Source: Euleptes europaea (taxonomy: Eukaryota > Chordata > Lepidosauria > Squamata > Sphaerodactylidae). Taken from it: DNA of 64,000 nucleotides. Positions 31,851 to 41,420 of this stretch are shown piece after piece. Every line of letters starts with the position of its first letter. Positions within the stretch are counted from its first letter, which is position 1. The stretch covers positions 58,063,853 through 58,127,852 of the forward strand of contig NC_079322.1 in NCBI RefSeq assembly GCF_029931775.1, in the 5' to 3' direction. Made by a program: the position numbers and the translations under genes. The notes below the pieces were generated by a model, which made no database searches, was not told the origin of the DNA, and was given only the letters and a program-made list of their open reading frames with translations.

Positions 31851-32372
31851 TTCCTTTGGAGGAGGAGGGCATGTGTGAAGGAATGGCGAGTGGATGCAGT
31901 ATGACCAAAGGAGGAAGCAAAAACTATGCGCAAAATCTTGGAGGTGTCCACAGACTCCAAGAAACTATTTCTTGACTCACAGGAGGGTTCAAATGTAATT
32001 GTAGTACATCAAGTTTAGGGTACATCCCTCTACTTTCTGTTTAGAGCTGTGCTGCCTCATCTCTCCCTCAAAAATTTCCCATCCCATTTTAGTTACATTA
32101 TAGGGGTGCCACCTTTCCTGGCAAAAACGCTTCACTGCTACATTTGTGTGTGTGTGTGTGTGTGTGTGGGGGGGGGGTGCTTTTAAAGAACAGAGTCCCA
32201 GGTTTTTTTTTAAGTGGTAACCCTATTGTATAGGCTTTGTGCATTACAGCCCTACCTACCAAAGGTCTCCTTCCAGAAGAGTTTGATGGTCTCGGGAAGC
32301 AGAATTTCCCCCTTTACTCTGCCCCCTTTGGACTACCTTCCTCTGAGCCCAGGCTTTTGTTCACTACAAGGG
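31851..32372. other. Intergenic; (GT)n/(G)n near 32145-32177
   Basis: No gene recognised; a TGTG microsatellite runs into poly-G. Confidence 0.5.
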
Positions 32373-32720
32373 AAATGTGGTGTAGTGGTTAAGAGTGGTG
32401 GTTTGGAGTGGTGGACTCTGATCTGGAGAACCGGGTTGGATTCCCCACTCCTCCAAATGAGCAACAGACTCTAATCTGGCGAACTGGATGTGTTTCCCCA
32501 CTCCTACACACGAAGCCAGCTGGGTGACCTTGGACAAGTTACAGCTTTCTTCGAACTCTCTCAGTCCCACCTACCTCACAGGGTGCCTGTTGTGGGGAGG
32601 GGAAGGGAAGGTGATTGTAAGACCGTTTGAGTCTCCCTTAACTGGTAGAGAAAGTCGGCATATAAAAACCAACTCTTCTTCTCCCTCTTCTTCTTCTTCT
32701 CCCTCTTCTCCCTCTTTGTT
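32373..32720 (+). mobile_element. tRNA-type SINE (family A) with duplicated head
   Basis: Two heads (…GTGGTTTGGAGTGGTGG… and …GAGCAACAGACTCTAATCTGGCG…) then body and an extended CTT/CTCC tail. Confidence 0.88.
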
Positions 32721-32838
32721 ATAGTAGTCAGTTTGTACTAGTGTTTTTTTTTTTATTAATGCTGCTGAAAGTACCAGTTTCAATAGATTCGTGTATATTT
32801 TTGTCTAAGTGGGGTAGCACTTACAGCACCTTGGACAC

Positions 32839-33007
32839 AATTGGGTACTTTCACACAGCCCAAATAATCCACTTACAATCCACTTTCAGTGCACCTTAAC
32901 GATTGTGTGCAAGTGGATTTTGCCAGTTCACACAGTAAAATCCACCTTCAAAGTGCATTGAAAGTGGATTGAAAGTGCATTATTTGGGCTGTGTGAAAGT
33001 GTCCAAT
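32839..33007. mobile_element. Hairpin MITE (ATTGG…CTTTCACACAGCCC ends)
   Basis: Left ATTGGGTACTTTCACACAGC…CCAAATAATCCACTT pairs with right …AAGTGCATTATTTGGGCTGTGTGAAAGTGTCCAAT over about 35 bp, and internal repeats of 'CAATCCACTTT' extend the fold. 169 bp, no coding capacity. Different family from the GGCC element. Confidence 0.8.
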
Positions 33008-33042
33008 GTCAGACAACTTCCTCCAGGAAACAATCAGGATGG

Positions 33043-33245
33043 TAGTTTCAGAGGGTAGCCGCGTTGGTCTGCAGTAGAACAGCTGGATGCAATTCCGGAA
33101 GCACCTTAGAGACCCAGAGGATGTTCAGGGTATGAGCTTTGGAGCTGGTACCTCCTCTGGCCAAGGGAGTTTTGTCTCTCCAAAGCTCACCCCCTGAAAA
33201 TCTTGTTGGTCTCTAAGGTGCTAACTGGACTCCTGTCTAGCTAAT
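33043..33245. repeat. Inverted dimer of 'GGTGCTACTGGACTC' repeat
   Basis: Left unit 'TTTCAGAGGGTAGCCGCGTTGGTCTGCAGTAG…GCACCTTAGAGACC' and right unit '…TTGTTGGTCTCTAAGGTGCTAACTGGACTCCTGTC' are inverted relative to each other. Same arrangement at 55541 and 63600. Confidence 0.7.
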
Positions 33246-33254
33246 CAAGACGGT

Positions 33255-33727
33255 GATGATGATGGTGAGGGGTCTGGAGACCAAGTCCTATGAGGAAAGG
33301 TTGAAGGAGCTGGGTATGTTTAGCCTGAAGAGGAGAAGACTGAGAGGGGATATGATAACCACCTTCAAGTACTTGAAGGGCTGTCATATAGAGGAGGGTG
33401 CCGAGTTGTTTTCTGTTGCTCAAGAAGGTCGGACCAGAACCAACGGGTTGAAATTAAATCAAAAGAGTTTCCATCTAGACATTAGGAAGAATTTTCTAAC
33501 AGAGCGGTTCCGCAGTGGAACAGGCTTCCTCGGGAGGTGGTAAGCTCTCCTTTCCTGGAGGTTTTTAAGAAGAGCAATTCTGATTTTGTGACATTAGGGA
33601 GGGCATCTTGGCCATCTTCTGGTCACTATGGGTGTGGAGGGGGGAGGTAGTTGTGAATTTCCTGCATTGTGCAGGGGGTTGGACTTGATGGCCCTGGTGG
33701 TCCCTTCCAACTCTATGATTCTATGAT
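33255..33727 (+). mobile_element. CR1 LINE 3' end
   Basis: Conserved CR1 3' block (frame reads …KSYEERLKELG…RRRLRGDMITTFKYLKG…LDIRKNFLTERF…), continuing to GGTCCCTTCCAACTCTATGATTCTATGAT. Confidence 0.92.
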
Positions 33728-33858
33728 ACATCGTCATCCCAATGAATCTATGGGCTGAAAACAAGCAAACATTCAGACCTCGTGGACAACGCAGAGGTTC
33801 CAAAAAGCCTTCATCCTTGCGTTTAATTTAATGCGGGGGAGCTCTTAACTCGGATCAT

Positions 33859-34021
33859 CTACATTGCCTTGGATTTGCCACTCTTTAGATGCACATTTCC
33901 CCCATCCAAATTCTCAAAACGCAACAATAAGCCCCCCCATGCAGTTTTGAGAATTCGGATGGGAAAAAAGTAAATCTAGAGAGTGGCAAATCCAAGGCAA
34001 AGCTCCCATGAATAAATGGCC
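33859..34021. mobile_element. GGCC-ended hairpin element, left end truncated
   Basis: ATTGCCTTGGATTTGCCACTC … GAGTGGCAAATCCAAGGCAA…AATAAATGGCC; the outer ~25 bases of the left arm are missing. Confidence 0.85.
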
Positions 34022-34419
34022 TGGACAGATAGATCTTGATTGTTTTTGAAGTAACTTTGGCTATGATGTCTTAGCATCACCAAAATAGTTTTGTAGTCCC
34101 AAATTTGAATTTAAGAATATAATAATTACAATAGCTTTTAAGATTTCCTTCGGGGTGGCTGAAAGTGAATGTATTGAAATGTAAATAGTAATTCACGTCC
34201 TGCAAACCTGAGACAGCTTGGTGTGGTTACTGGGAGAATTAGACCTGGGATACCCCTCTTCCTTCCTTGATTCATAGGACCAGTTGGACAATTCACTTTC
34301 ATCCTCAGTTTTCCACGGCCTAGGAGGGCAGTCGTGAGGAGGGCTAGAGAAAGAAGCAACAGCAAAATCCTGCCAATAGCAGAGAGGTTCTGTCATTCTC
34401 CTTCATCTAAGCTGTGCTG
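34022..34419. other. Intergenic, nothing recognised
   Basis: No gene or repeat recognised. Confidence 0.4.
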
Positions 34420-34645
34420 CCACATGAACACATGAAGCTGCCTTATACTGAATCAGACCCTTGGTCCATCAAAGTCAGTATTGTCTACTCAGACCGGCAG
34501 CGGCTCTCCAGGGTCTCAGGCAAGGGTCTTTCCCATCACCTACTTACCTAGTCCCTTTAACTGGAGATGCCAGGGATTGAACTTGGGACCTTCTGCATGC
34601 CAAGCAGATGCTCTACCACTGAGCCACTGTGTGTGTGTGTGTATT
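34420..34645 (-). mobile_element. tRNA-type SINE (family B) with (GT)n
   Basis: ACATGAACACATGAAGCTGCC… to GCATGCCAAGCAGATGCTCTACCACTGAGCCAC, abutting a TGTG microsatellite (34628-34642). Confidence 0.9.
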
Positions 34646-34902
34646 GTGGTGTGGGGGACTTGTGTTCCTCCCCAGGCCGGCTCATCTGTGTACAAAGCGC
34701 CAGTCTCTTTTTCTGAGAAGCGTGGACGGAGGTTTGGGGATAAGGCTCAGACATCAAGAGACTCTCCTGGGAAGGATGACTGGGAGGAAATGGACCATTT
34801 CCTCGCGGTGCTGCGAGGCCTTTGTTCGGGGGCAACTCCTTCGTCCGCCCTACTTTAAAAGAGAGCTTTGGACCCCGGAGCCAAGCCGGTAGAGGCCATT
34901 TA

Positions 34903-34992
34903 CAGCGCAATCCTAAACAGAGTCACACCCGTCTAAGTCCTCTGGAAAGTCAATGGGCTTAGAAGGGCGTCGCTCTCTTTAGCATTGCACTA
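34903..34992. repeat. Near-palindromic ~90-bp element
   Basis: 'ACAGCGCAATCCTAAACAGAGTCACACCCGTCTAAG…' with '…CAATGGGCTTAGAAGGGCGTCGCTCTCTTTAGCATTGCACTAT'. Confidence 0.7.
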
Positions 34993-35029
34993 TAAAGCAG
35001 CTTCCTTCCGCACCTGTAACCCTGGCGAT

Positions 35030-35480
35030 GGAGGGGTTAACGCAAGCTTAGTGATATGGGGCGGGGAGGGCGCTGGCTGCTCCGCATACACGCCTCTCCC
35101 CGGGGACCTGGGGGTGAGGGGTGGCCGAGAGCATGCCCCGGGGCCGCCGCTGCAGCTTCTGCTCCCGCGGCTGGCCCAGGCCGCAGGTGCGGATTTTCCC
35201 GTGGTACCCGCCGCTCGTCAGACGCCAGGGACCGGGCGGGTCCCCCCCGGGGGAGGAGCCCAGATGCCCCTCTCTGATCCGGCGCCCTTCCCAGCGGCCC
35301 GGCCAGGGGTGCCCAGGCGGCTGGGAACGGCGCGGCCTCGGAGGGGCCGAGGAGGGGCAATTAGCCCGCGCTCCCGGGGTACTTTGGGGAGCCAATCTGG
35401 CGCTCGCCCCATGGCCGGCTAATTGCATTAACCTAGTTAGAGGAGACCCCCTTCCAGTGGCAATTACCGAGGCTCAGCCC
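35030..35480. promoter_or_regulatory. CpG-rich island 3
   Basis: GC-dense unique block 3.5 kb downstream of PTF1A. The right side (35350-35460) has GGCTAATTGCATTAACCTAG and CAATTACC, homeodomain-type TAAT cores in a GC-rich setting. No supportable ORF. Regulatory role is inference. Confidence 0.45.
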
Positions 35481-35503
35481 CTCTCCCACCTCCGATGGAG
35501 TAC

Positions 35504-35662
35504 ATAAGAACATAAGAACATAAGAAAGGCCCTGCTGGATCAGACCAAGGCCCATCAAGTCCAGCAGTCTGTTCACACAGTGGCCAATCAGGTGCCTCTA
35601 GGAAGGCACTAACAAGACGACTGCAGCAGCACCATCCTGCCTGTGTTCCACTGCACCCAAAA
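35504..35662 (-). mobile_element. CR1 LINE 3' end
   Basis: CATAAGAACATAAGAACATAAG… (three 8-bp terminal units) then GGCCCTGCTGGATCAGACC… to TCCTGCCTGTGTTCCACTGC. Confidence 0.92.
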
Positions 35663-35724
35663 AAGTAAAAAAGCCCCCTCCCTCCTCCCCAAGGAAAACA
35701 AAAAAAACAAGGATGGGAGACATG

Positions 35725-36140
35725 TGCCATTTATGCCTGGGAGGTTTTGCCTTGGATTTGCCACTCTTTAGATGCACTTTCCCCCCATCCATATTCTCAA
35801 ATGCCCTGACCTGGATGGCCCAGGCTAGCCTGATCTCGTCAGATCTCAGAAGCTAAGCAGGGTCAGCCCTGGTTAGTATTTGGATGGGAGACCACCAAGG
35901 AATACCAGGGTTGCTGTGCAGAGGAAGGCACTGGCAAACCACCTCTGTTAGTCTCTTGCCAGGAAAACCCCAAAAGGGGTCGCCATAAGTCGGCTGCGAC
36001 TTGAAGGCACTTTACACACACACACATATTCTCAAAACTCAACAAGAAGCCCCCATGCAGAGTTTTGAGAATTCAGATGGGGAAAATGTGCATCTAGAGA
36101 GTGGAAAATCCAAGGCAAAACCTTCCATGAATAAATGGCC
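35725..36140. mobile_element. GGCC-ended hairpin element split by 5S SINE
   Basis: Left arm TGCCATTTATGCCTGGGAGG…; right arm …GGAAAATCCAAGGCAAAACC…AATAAATGGCC. ATG flanks both sides (35722-35724 and 36141-36143), an apparent 3-bp target duplication. The SINE interrupts near the turn. Confidence 0.88.
35802..36025 (+). mobile_element. 5S rRNA-derived SINE, subfamily I, with target duplication
   Basis: TGCCCTGACCTGGATGGCCC head; 5S-like AGATCTCAGAAGCTAAGCAG…GGTTAGTATTTGGATGGGAGACC; tail GGGGTCGCCATAAGTCGGC…GGCACTTTACACACACACAC. Flanked by ATATTCTCAAA (35791-35801 and 36026-36036). The best-preserved copy in the window. Confidence 0.95.
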
Positions 36141-36303
36141 ATGCATGGGAGGTTTTGCCTTGGATTTGCCACTCTCATTTCCCCATCTGAATTCTCAAAA
36201 CTCTTCATGGGGGCTTACTGTTGAGTTTTTAGAATTTGGGTGGGAAACATATGCATCTCAAGAGCGGCAAATCCAAGGCCAACCCTCCCAGGCATAAATG
36301 GCC
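36141..36303. mobile_element. GGCC-ended hairpin element, adjoining copy
   Basis: ATGCATGGGAGGTTTTGCCT … CCAACCCTCCCAGGCATAAATGGCC. It directly abuts the previous copy, apparently sharing its GGCC. Confidence 0.85.
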
Positions 36304-36909
36304 GATCCACAGCAACTCCCAGAACTTTCCGGGCGGGGGAGCCGGAGAGAAAGGGGAGAAGAACCGGACCCTAATTCGATTTCGCCCCGTATTAGGACCT
36401 CATTAAACACGGAAAGCCGCCCGGGCACGGCCGCTCGCGGGAGGCATGTCATCTCATTACACTCATTAGAAAGTCAAATAGTCGCAGGGCCGGGGCGCCG
36501 GTGGCTGGCCGTCGTGGCAGGGCCGGTCCCCTTTCGCCCCTGGGAGGGGGCGTTGGTGTACCCGGGGAGGCCTCCGCCTCCGTCGGACGTGCTACTGCGC
36601 CACTGCACGATCCGAACATTGCACGCATTGTTAGGGGGGCACCTTTTTCTGCGGCCGTGCCACTTGTGTGTGTGTGTGTGTGTGCGGTTTTTTTTTTTTT
36701 GTCATTCAATGCCTCCTCACGTCCTTTAGTACGGTGCTGATCAAGCGGAAGAGCCGAGCTCCGCATGGGAAACACCCGGGTCTCTATCTTGTCACTCTCC
36801 TGTCTTGACTTGGCAAGTCCCTTTAAAAGGCAACCTTCAAAGAGACTGACGGGCTCTTTTGCCGGGACCCCCTCGCCCATTCAACCGAGCTGCAGAAGCC
36901 CTCGAGATA

Positions 36910-36946
<37 letters not shown>

Positions 36947-37344
36947 TTATACAGGGGTTGTTTGTCCAGGAGGAGATCCCAGCCACGTTGCTGTGAAGGC
37001 TTGGAGGAGGCAGGAGGAAACTCTCGAGAAATGTAGCAGCAGTTTTTTTGGGGGGGGGGGGGGCTGTGTGTGTATGTGTGTGTGTGGGGGGGTAATATTT
37101 TGCTTGGCACTGGAAGAACCAGCGTGTGGGCTTGCATGATTGACAGCTATTCAACTCTTTGAAATCGGCCTCCCCTCTCTCCTCCAACCCCCCCTTCAGA
37201 ACAACAATAACAATATTCATAGATCGGCTCCCTCCCTTTAGGCTCGTGGGTTATACCGAAATGAATTATGCATCCCTCGGCCCCCTCCCCTCGGGCAGTC
37301 TGATCGGAAGTCAGTAACATTCAAGCGATTCAAGGCAGATTATG
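36304..37344. other. Repeat-poor unique block with microsatellites
   Basis: Mostly unique DNA. (AC)n at 36912-36945, GT/poly-T near 36665-36700, poly-G/(GT)n at 37050-37096. No supportable gene. Start of the repeat-poor domain downstream of PTF1A. Confidence 0.5.
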
Positions 37345-37491
37345 AGAGGGAGGGCATCTTGGCCATCTTCAGGGCATGGAGTAGGGGTCACCGGGGGTGT
37401 GTGGGGGAGATAGTTGTGAATTTCCTGCATTGTGCAGGGGGTTGGACTAGATGACCCTGGTGGTCCCTTCCAACTCTATGATTCTATGACC
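37345..37491 (+). mobile_element. CR1 LINE 3' end
   Basis: GAGGGAGGGCATCTTGGCC…TAGTTGTGAATTTCCTGCATTG…GGTCCCTTCCAACTCTATGATTCTATGA. Confidence 0.92.
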
Positions 37492-39609
37492 TGCATCATT
37501 TCCCCCTACTCTGAAAACAACCCAGCTGAGAATTCGGGGTTCAGGAAATGCCAGCGATCTGGTCGCCCAAAACCCCACCTCTGTCGGCAACGTCCCTTAA
37601 AGTCTTTGCAAAGCAGCCCTTAGACTGGCAGCGGGAAAGACCTGGCGGCAGGAAGGTGGGATCACGGCGAATGATACCGCTCCTGGTGATGCTCCATCCC
37701 TTGGGGAGCTGAGCTGCCTGCCCAGCGTGGTCGGGAGCGGCTTGCCGCTTCAGCAGGCCTCGCCGAGCGCTGCCTTGCCCGGGCCCCTCCCCCTCCCGTA
37801 GTGGAAATGCGCCCTGGCCCTGCAGATCCGGTGATTTATGTTAAAAACAAAAAAGCCAAGCCATCTCCCGAGGCCGCTGACATCTTTAGAGGGAGCCTCC
37901 TCAGCTCGCCCCCCCCCCCGCCTGGTTTCATCAGACCGTCCTGGCCCTTGAGACCAATGGCAATTGTGATGCCCCTTAAATCCCATTGAAAAGACGATTT
38001 AGCCATAGAAAACGCTGGCGGGGAGAAAAGGAGACTATTAAACCCCCCAAGGCATCAATCTCCTCGGCCCCAAAGTGCAGGAAAGGTATGGGAAAAGGGA
38101 ACGGTGCTCCCGCCAGCCAAGGCAGGGCGCAGAGAGGACTGAGAACCTGCTCCCTTGGGATTCCCAGGCTTTCTAATCTGCCAATATTCGGATTAAGGCC
38201 CCCATAATATATGGGGTGTGAAACCTCGGCTAGGCATGAACTCATCCCATTTTCATTAAGGTCTCTTTTGCAGGGGCATCGGGGACCAGCTGCCAGGATG
38301 AACAAACACCAGTTGAGTGTCCCTGGTAAATCTCCCTTTCTCCCCCTCCCCTCTCCCCCTTTCCCCAAGCCCTGTGGAAACGGGCCCGCTCTCATTCCAC
38401 AACAAATTGCATTTTCGAGACCTGGAAGCATGGGGAGGCAGCGATTCCCACGACGGGATGTGAGGCCTGGCCAACAGGTGTTCGGATTTGGCCGAGGCAG
38501 ATAGGGAAACCCAGGGAGGGCGAGCGTCGCTGCCAGCAAAAAGGAGGCGCCTCTTGCTTTTTACATGGCGTGGAAGCCGCAGACAATCGAAATGATATCT
38601 TTATTGCTAGGTTCATGTCCTGGGCATATCAATCCCTGTCGGGTTTCTCTCGGATGCACCTGGTATTTCAAACTTGTCCTTTTTGTGTTCCTGGGTGCCG
38701 GGGCTGCAGCTGCCTAAAACAAGCAAAGAGGCAGAGGGGCCCTCACAATGTCTCCAAGACGTGTTGGCATGGTTTGCTTGTCTTTAATGTACCATTAAGC
38801 ATTGTCTTGACACAATATGGGAACTGTAAAGCATGATGTGTGCAATAATAAAACACATTTTCTACGATGCACTTTGCAGGGGAAGCTGGGATGCAGGCAA
38901 ACAAACAGGCCCAAGTTTTGTTTTATTTTTTTGTGTGTGTCTCAGCCTTCAACCGGCAATTAAACTTAAGACCGCTGCTTTCCCCCCCTTCTTCCCTGAT
39001 CAGCCAATTAAATTTTATGTCTCCTAATTTTTCACACAGAGGGGGAAAAAAGTCTCCGTGCCGGCCTCTAAAGACATTGATTTTCTTGCTATCACCTGGC
39101 GTTCAGACCTTAGTTCCATTTATCAAGAAGAGGAACGTCAAGCGTTGCATAAAGTGACTCTGTTACCATACGGCTCTCACCATCCTGGCCTATTGTTTTC
39201 CCTTGTTAATAACTCATTACCAGGATTTAACAAATCCACCATTACATATGTTTTGTGTCTCCCATATTTTGATCCGTACGATTAAGCAGATGTTACGATT
39301 GAAAATTGAAAAGTCCAAGGCTACTCTCGGCTGAAAGAAAGAGGGCAAGCCTCAAACAACGAGCTAACAATGAGATGCTGAAGATCTTCAGAAAAACATT
39401 TACGACCAATAAACAGACTCCAACCTGCTCCATTTCAACCATTGTGTGCCTGGGGGGAATAATTAAGTTTAATAGGGAATAGGTCTGCGGGGTTTTCAAT
39501 GCCAAGATCACAGGTGCGGGGTGGCATGCTGAATGATTCGCCTGATTTTTGCCAAGCTCAAGGGCCCTTCTCCGGGACTTGTGAGCAGGGGGGAAAACAT
39601 TGTCATGTC
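37492..39609. other. Repeat-free unique block, candidate regulatory DNA
   Basis: About 2.1 kb without any recognised transposon, in a window where one occurs roughly every 600 bp. Mixed composition with AT-rich stretches such as CTTGTTAATAACTCATTACC (near 39203), GGAATAATTAAGTTTAATAGGG (near 39456) and GGATTAAGGCCCCC (near 38191). No coding frame of note. Confidence 0.4.
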
Positions 39610-41420
39610 TTTCAATTCGCAGCATTACTTTTAAGGCGAACAAAGGGGCGGAGGGGCGGGGGGGGCGGCTGAGTGGCTGGCGCGGCGAATGAGGCGCGCG
39701 CGGCTGCACAAGAGAGCGGCCCTCTTCGGCGGAGCGCGCCGCCGGCTTGGTGCGCAGGGGCCTCCCCGGGCCGCCTCGCAGCCTCGCTGCCCGCCCCCCC
39801 AGCCGCCCCCCCCGGCTTCAGTCCGCCCTCAGCCTCGTCCGGGGAGCCCCCCGGAGCCCCCGGCCAGGCTCCCGAGCGCTCGCAGGCCGGCGCCCGGGCG
39901 CGAAGCGGCTCTGCGGCCCGCTTGGCCAAAGTGTCCCCAAACTGCGGCGCGAGCGTCTGGGGAGGGAACCCCGGCTGGAGACGCGCATGCGCCCCGCCTC
40001 TCTTTTGCCCCTCCGGGGCCCAGGGGAGCCGGCGAGGAGCCCGGCCGGGGGCCCCCGGGGCGGGGAGGAGCCCCCGCGGGAGCCTCGGCCCCCTTCGGCC
40101 GGGTTGCGAGGGCCTGAGGGGCTGGGAAGGGGCCGCCAAGGAAGGCTCTCCGCCCGGCCCGGCCTCGTTGCGCATGGAGGTCTCCAAGAGGGGTCCCGCC
40201 AAGGCGGCCCGGCGCGAGGCCGGGGCGCGCGGGGGAAAGGCGGGCGGGCGGCTGCGGGCACCCCGAGGGGGCGGCTGAGGGGGGCCAACCTCGCGTGGCC
40301 GCCCGGGCCCGCCCCCCGGCCGCCCGGCCGCCCGCCGAAGGGAGAAGAGCCGGGGGCCCCGGGCGGGAACCGTGTCGCAGGCGCTCGCCGCCGCCTCTGC
40401 GCCCAGCCCGGCCACGAGGCCACGCGGCTCGCCGGCTGCAGGCGCCCAGGGCCGGGCCGCCTCCTCCTTGACCTTAGCCCAGACCCGGGAGCCCCGCTGG
40501 GCCTCCGGGCCGTGCCGACAGGGCCTTCCCCCTCGCCTCCCGGCGCACCTGCTCTGAGGCAACTTGTTGCGCCCAGCGCGCTGCCAGGCCGCCGCTTTCC
40601 CGCACCGAGGGCGGCGGAGGCGCGCGGCCCTGGCCGGCCCAGGGCCCGAAGCAGGCCGTCCGGGCTGGGCGAGGGAGCGTGGGGGCGAACCCCTGCCCTC
40701 CAAGGGCCCTGGCCCGCGTCCGGGGAGAGGCGCCTCCGCGGGCCTCGGCTGCTGCGCCGGGCTTCTGCTCCAAGCGGCCCTGGAGCTGGGACCTGGGGCG
40801 AGCGGGGCGGCACTTCGAGGCGACCAGGGGAGGAAGACGGGCCTGGCGAGGGCCCGAGGGGGCTGGGGCGGCCCGCCGAGTGCGTCCGCCGAGCCCCTGC
40901 CCCTCGCCAAGGCCCCTCGCGGCCTTGGGACGGGCGCACCCCGCCGGAGTCAACGTGGCCCGTGGGGAGGCGGTGGCCTTCCCTCCCAATTAAAGCGATC
41001 GCCCCTGAATAGCTGGAGCGCGTCTCGGTCGCCCCTGACGGAGCCTTATGGCGCTGGGGCTTGGCTGAGTGTTTGCAGGGACAGAGACGAGGAAGGAAGG
41101 GCGGGGGGGGGGGGGAGGGAGGGAGCCTTCTTTTGTGGCTCCGGCCAAGAGAGGAAGAAATGCAAACAGACGAGGGGGAAAGGCCCTTGCCAAGGGGAGA
41201 AGGGCGCTCGCCTGGCCGGCGTCCGTTCCCCCCGCGGATCGTGCTTTGGCGAAAGGGCACTTCCGTTAGCAACAGGCCGTTTCCACGTTGGCGCAAAGCA
41301 TTCGGGACTTTGTCAAACTTTGTTTTGTGGGAGGCGGCTCCTTTGGCCAGGCGCTCAATGGGCACCCGCCCCAAGCGTCGAGAGCGGCCCCCCCCTTCCT
41401 TGCCGGCGCTTTCAAGAAAA
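39610..41420. promoter_or_regulatory. CpG-rich island 4 (largest)
   Basis: About 1.8 kb of extreme G+C and CpG density 8-10 kb downstream of PTF1A, free of transposons. Long overlapping open frames exist on both strands (574 and 432 codons minus, 421 plus), but they consist of Ala/Gly/Pro/Arg-rich low-complexity sequence and cannot all be real. It is likely a CpG-island promoter (for a non-coding RNA or an alternative transcript) or an unmethylated regulatory island. No TATA box seen. Confidence 0.55.

Noticed and set aside
33253-33543. 96-codon open frame (…RRRLRGDMITTFKYLKG…)
   Set aside because: Part of the CR1 3' region, repeated on the minus strand at 54998-55512; not a host gene.
35820-35915. 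Possible 5S rRNA gene
   Set aside because: 5S-like only over the internal promoter region, diverged, and fused to a Bov-B tail with target duplications: a SINE.
36909-36947. (AC)n tract as a functional Z-DNA element
   Set aside because: An ordinary dinucleotide microsatellite; nothing else supports a role.
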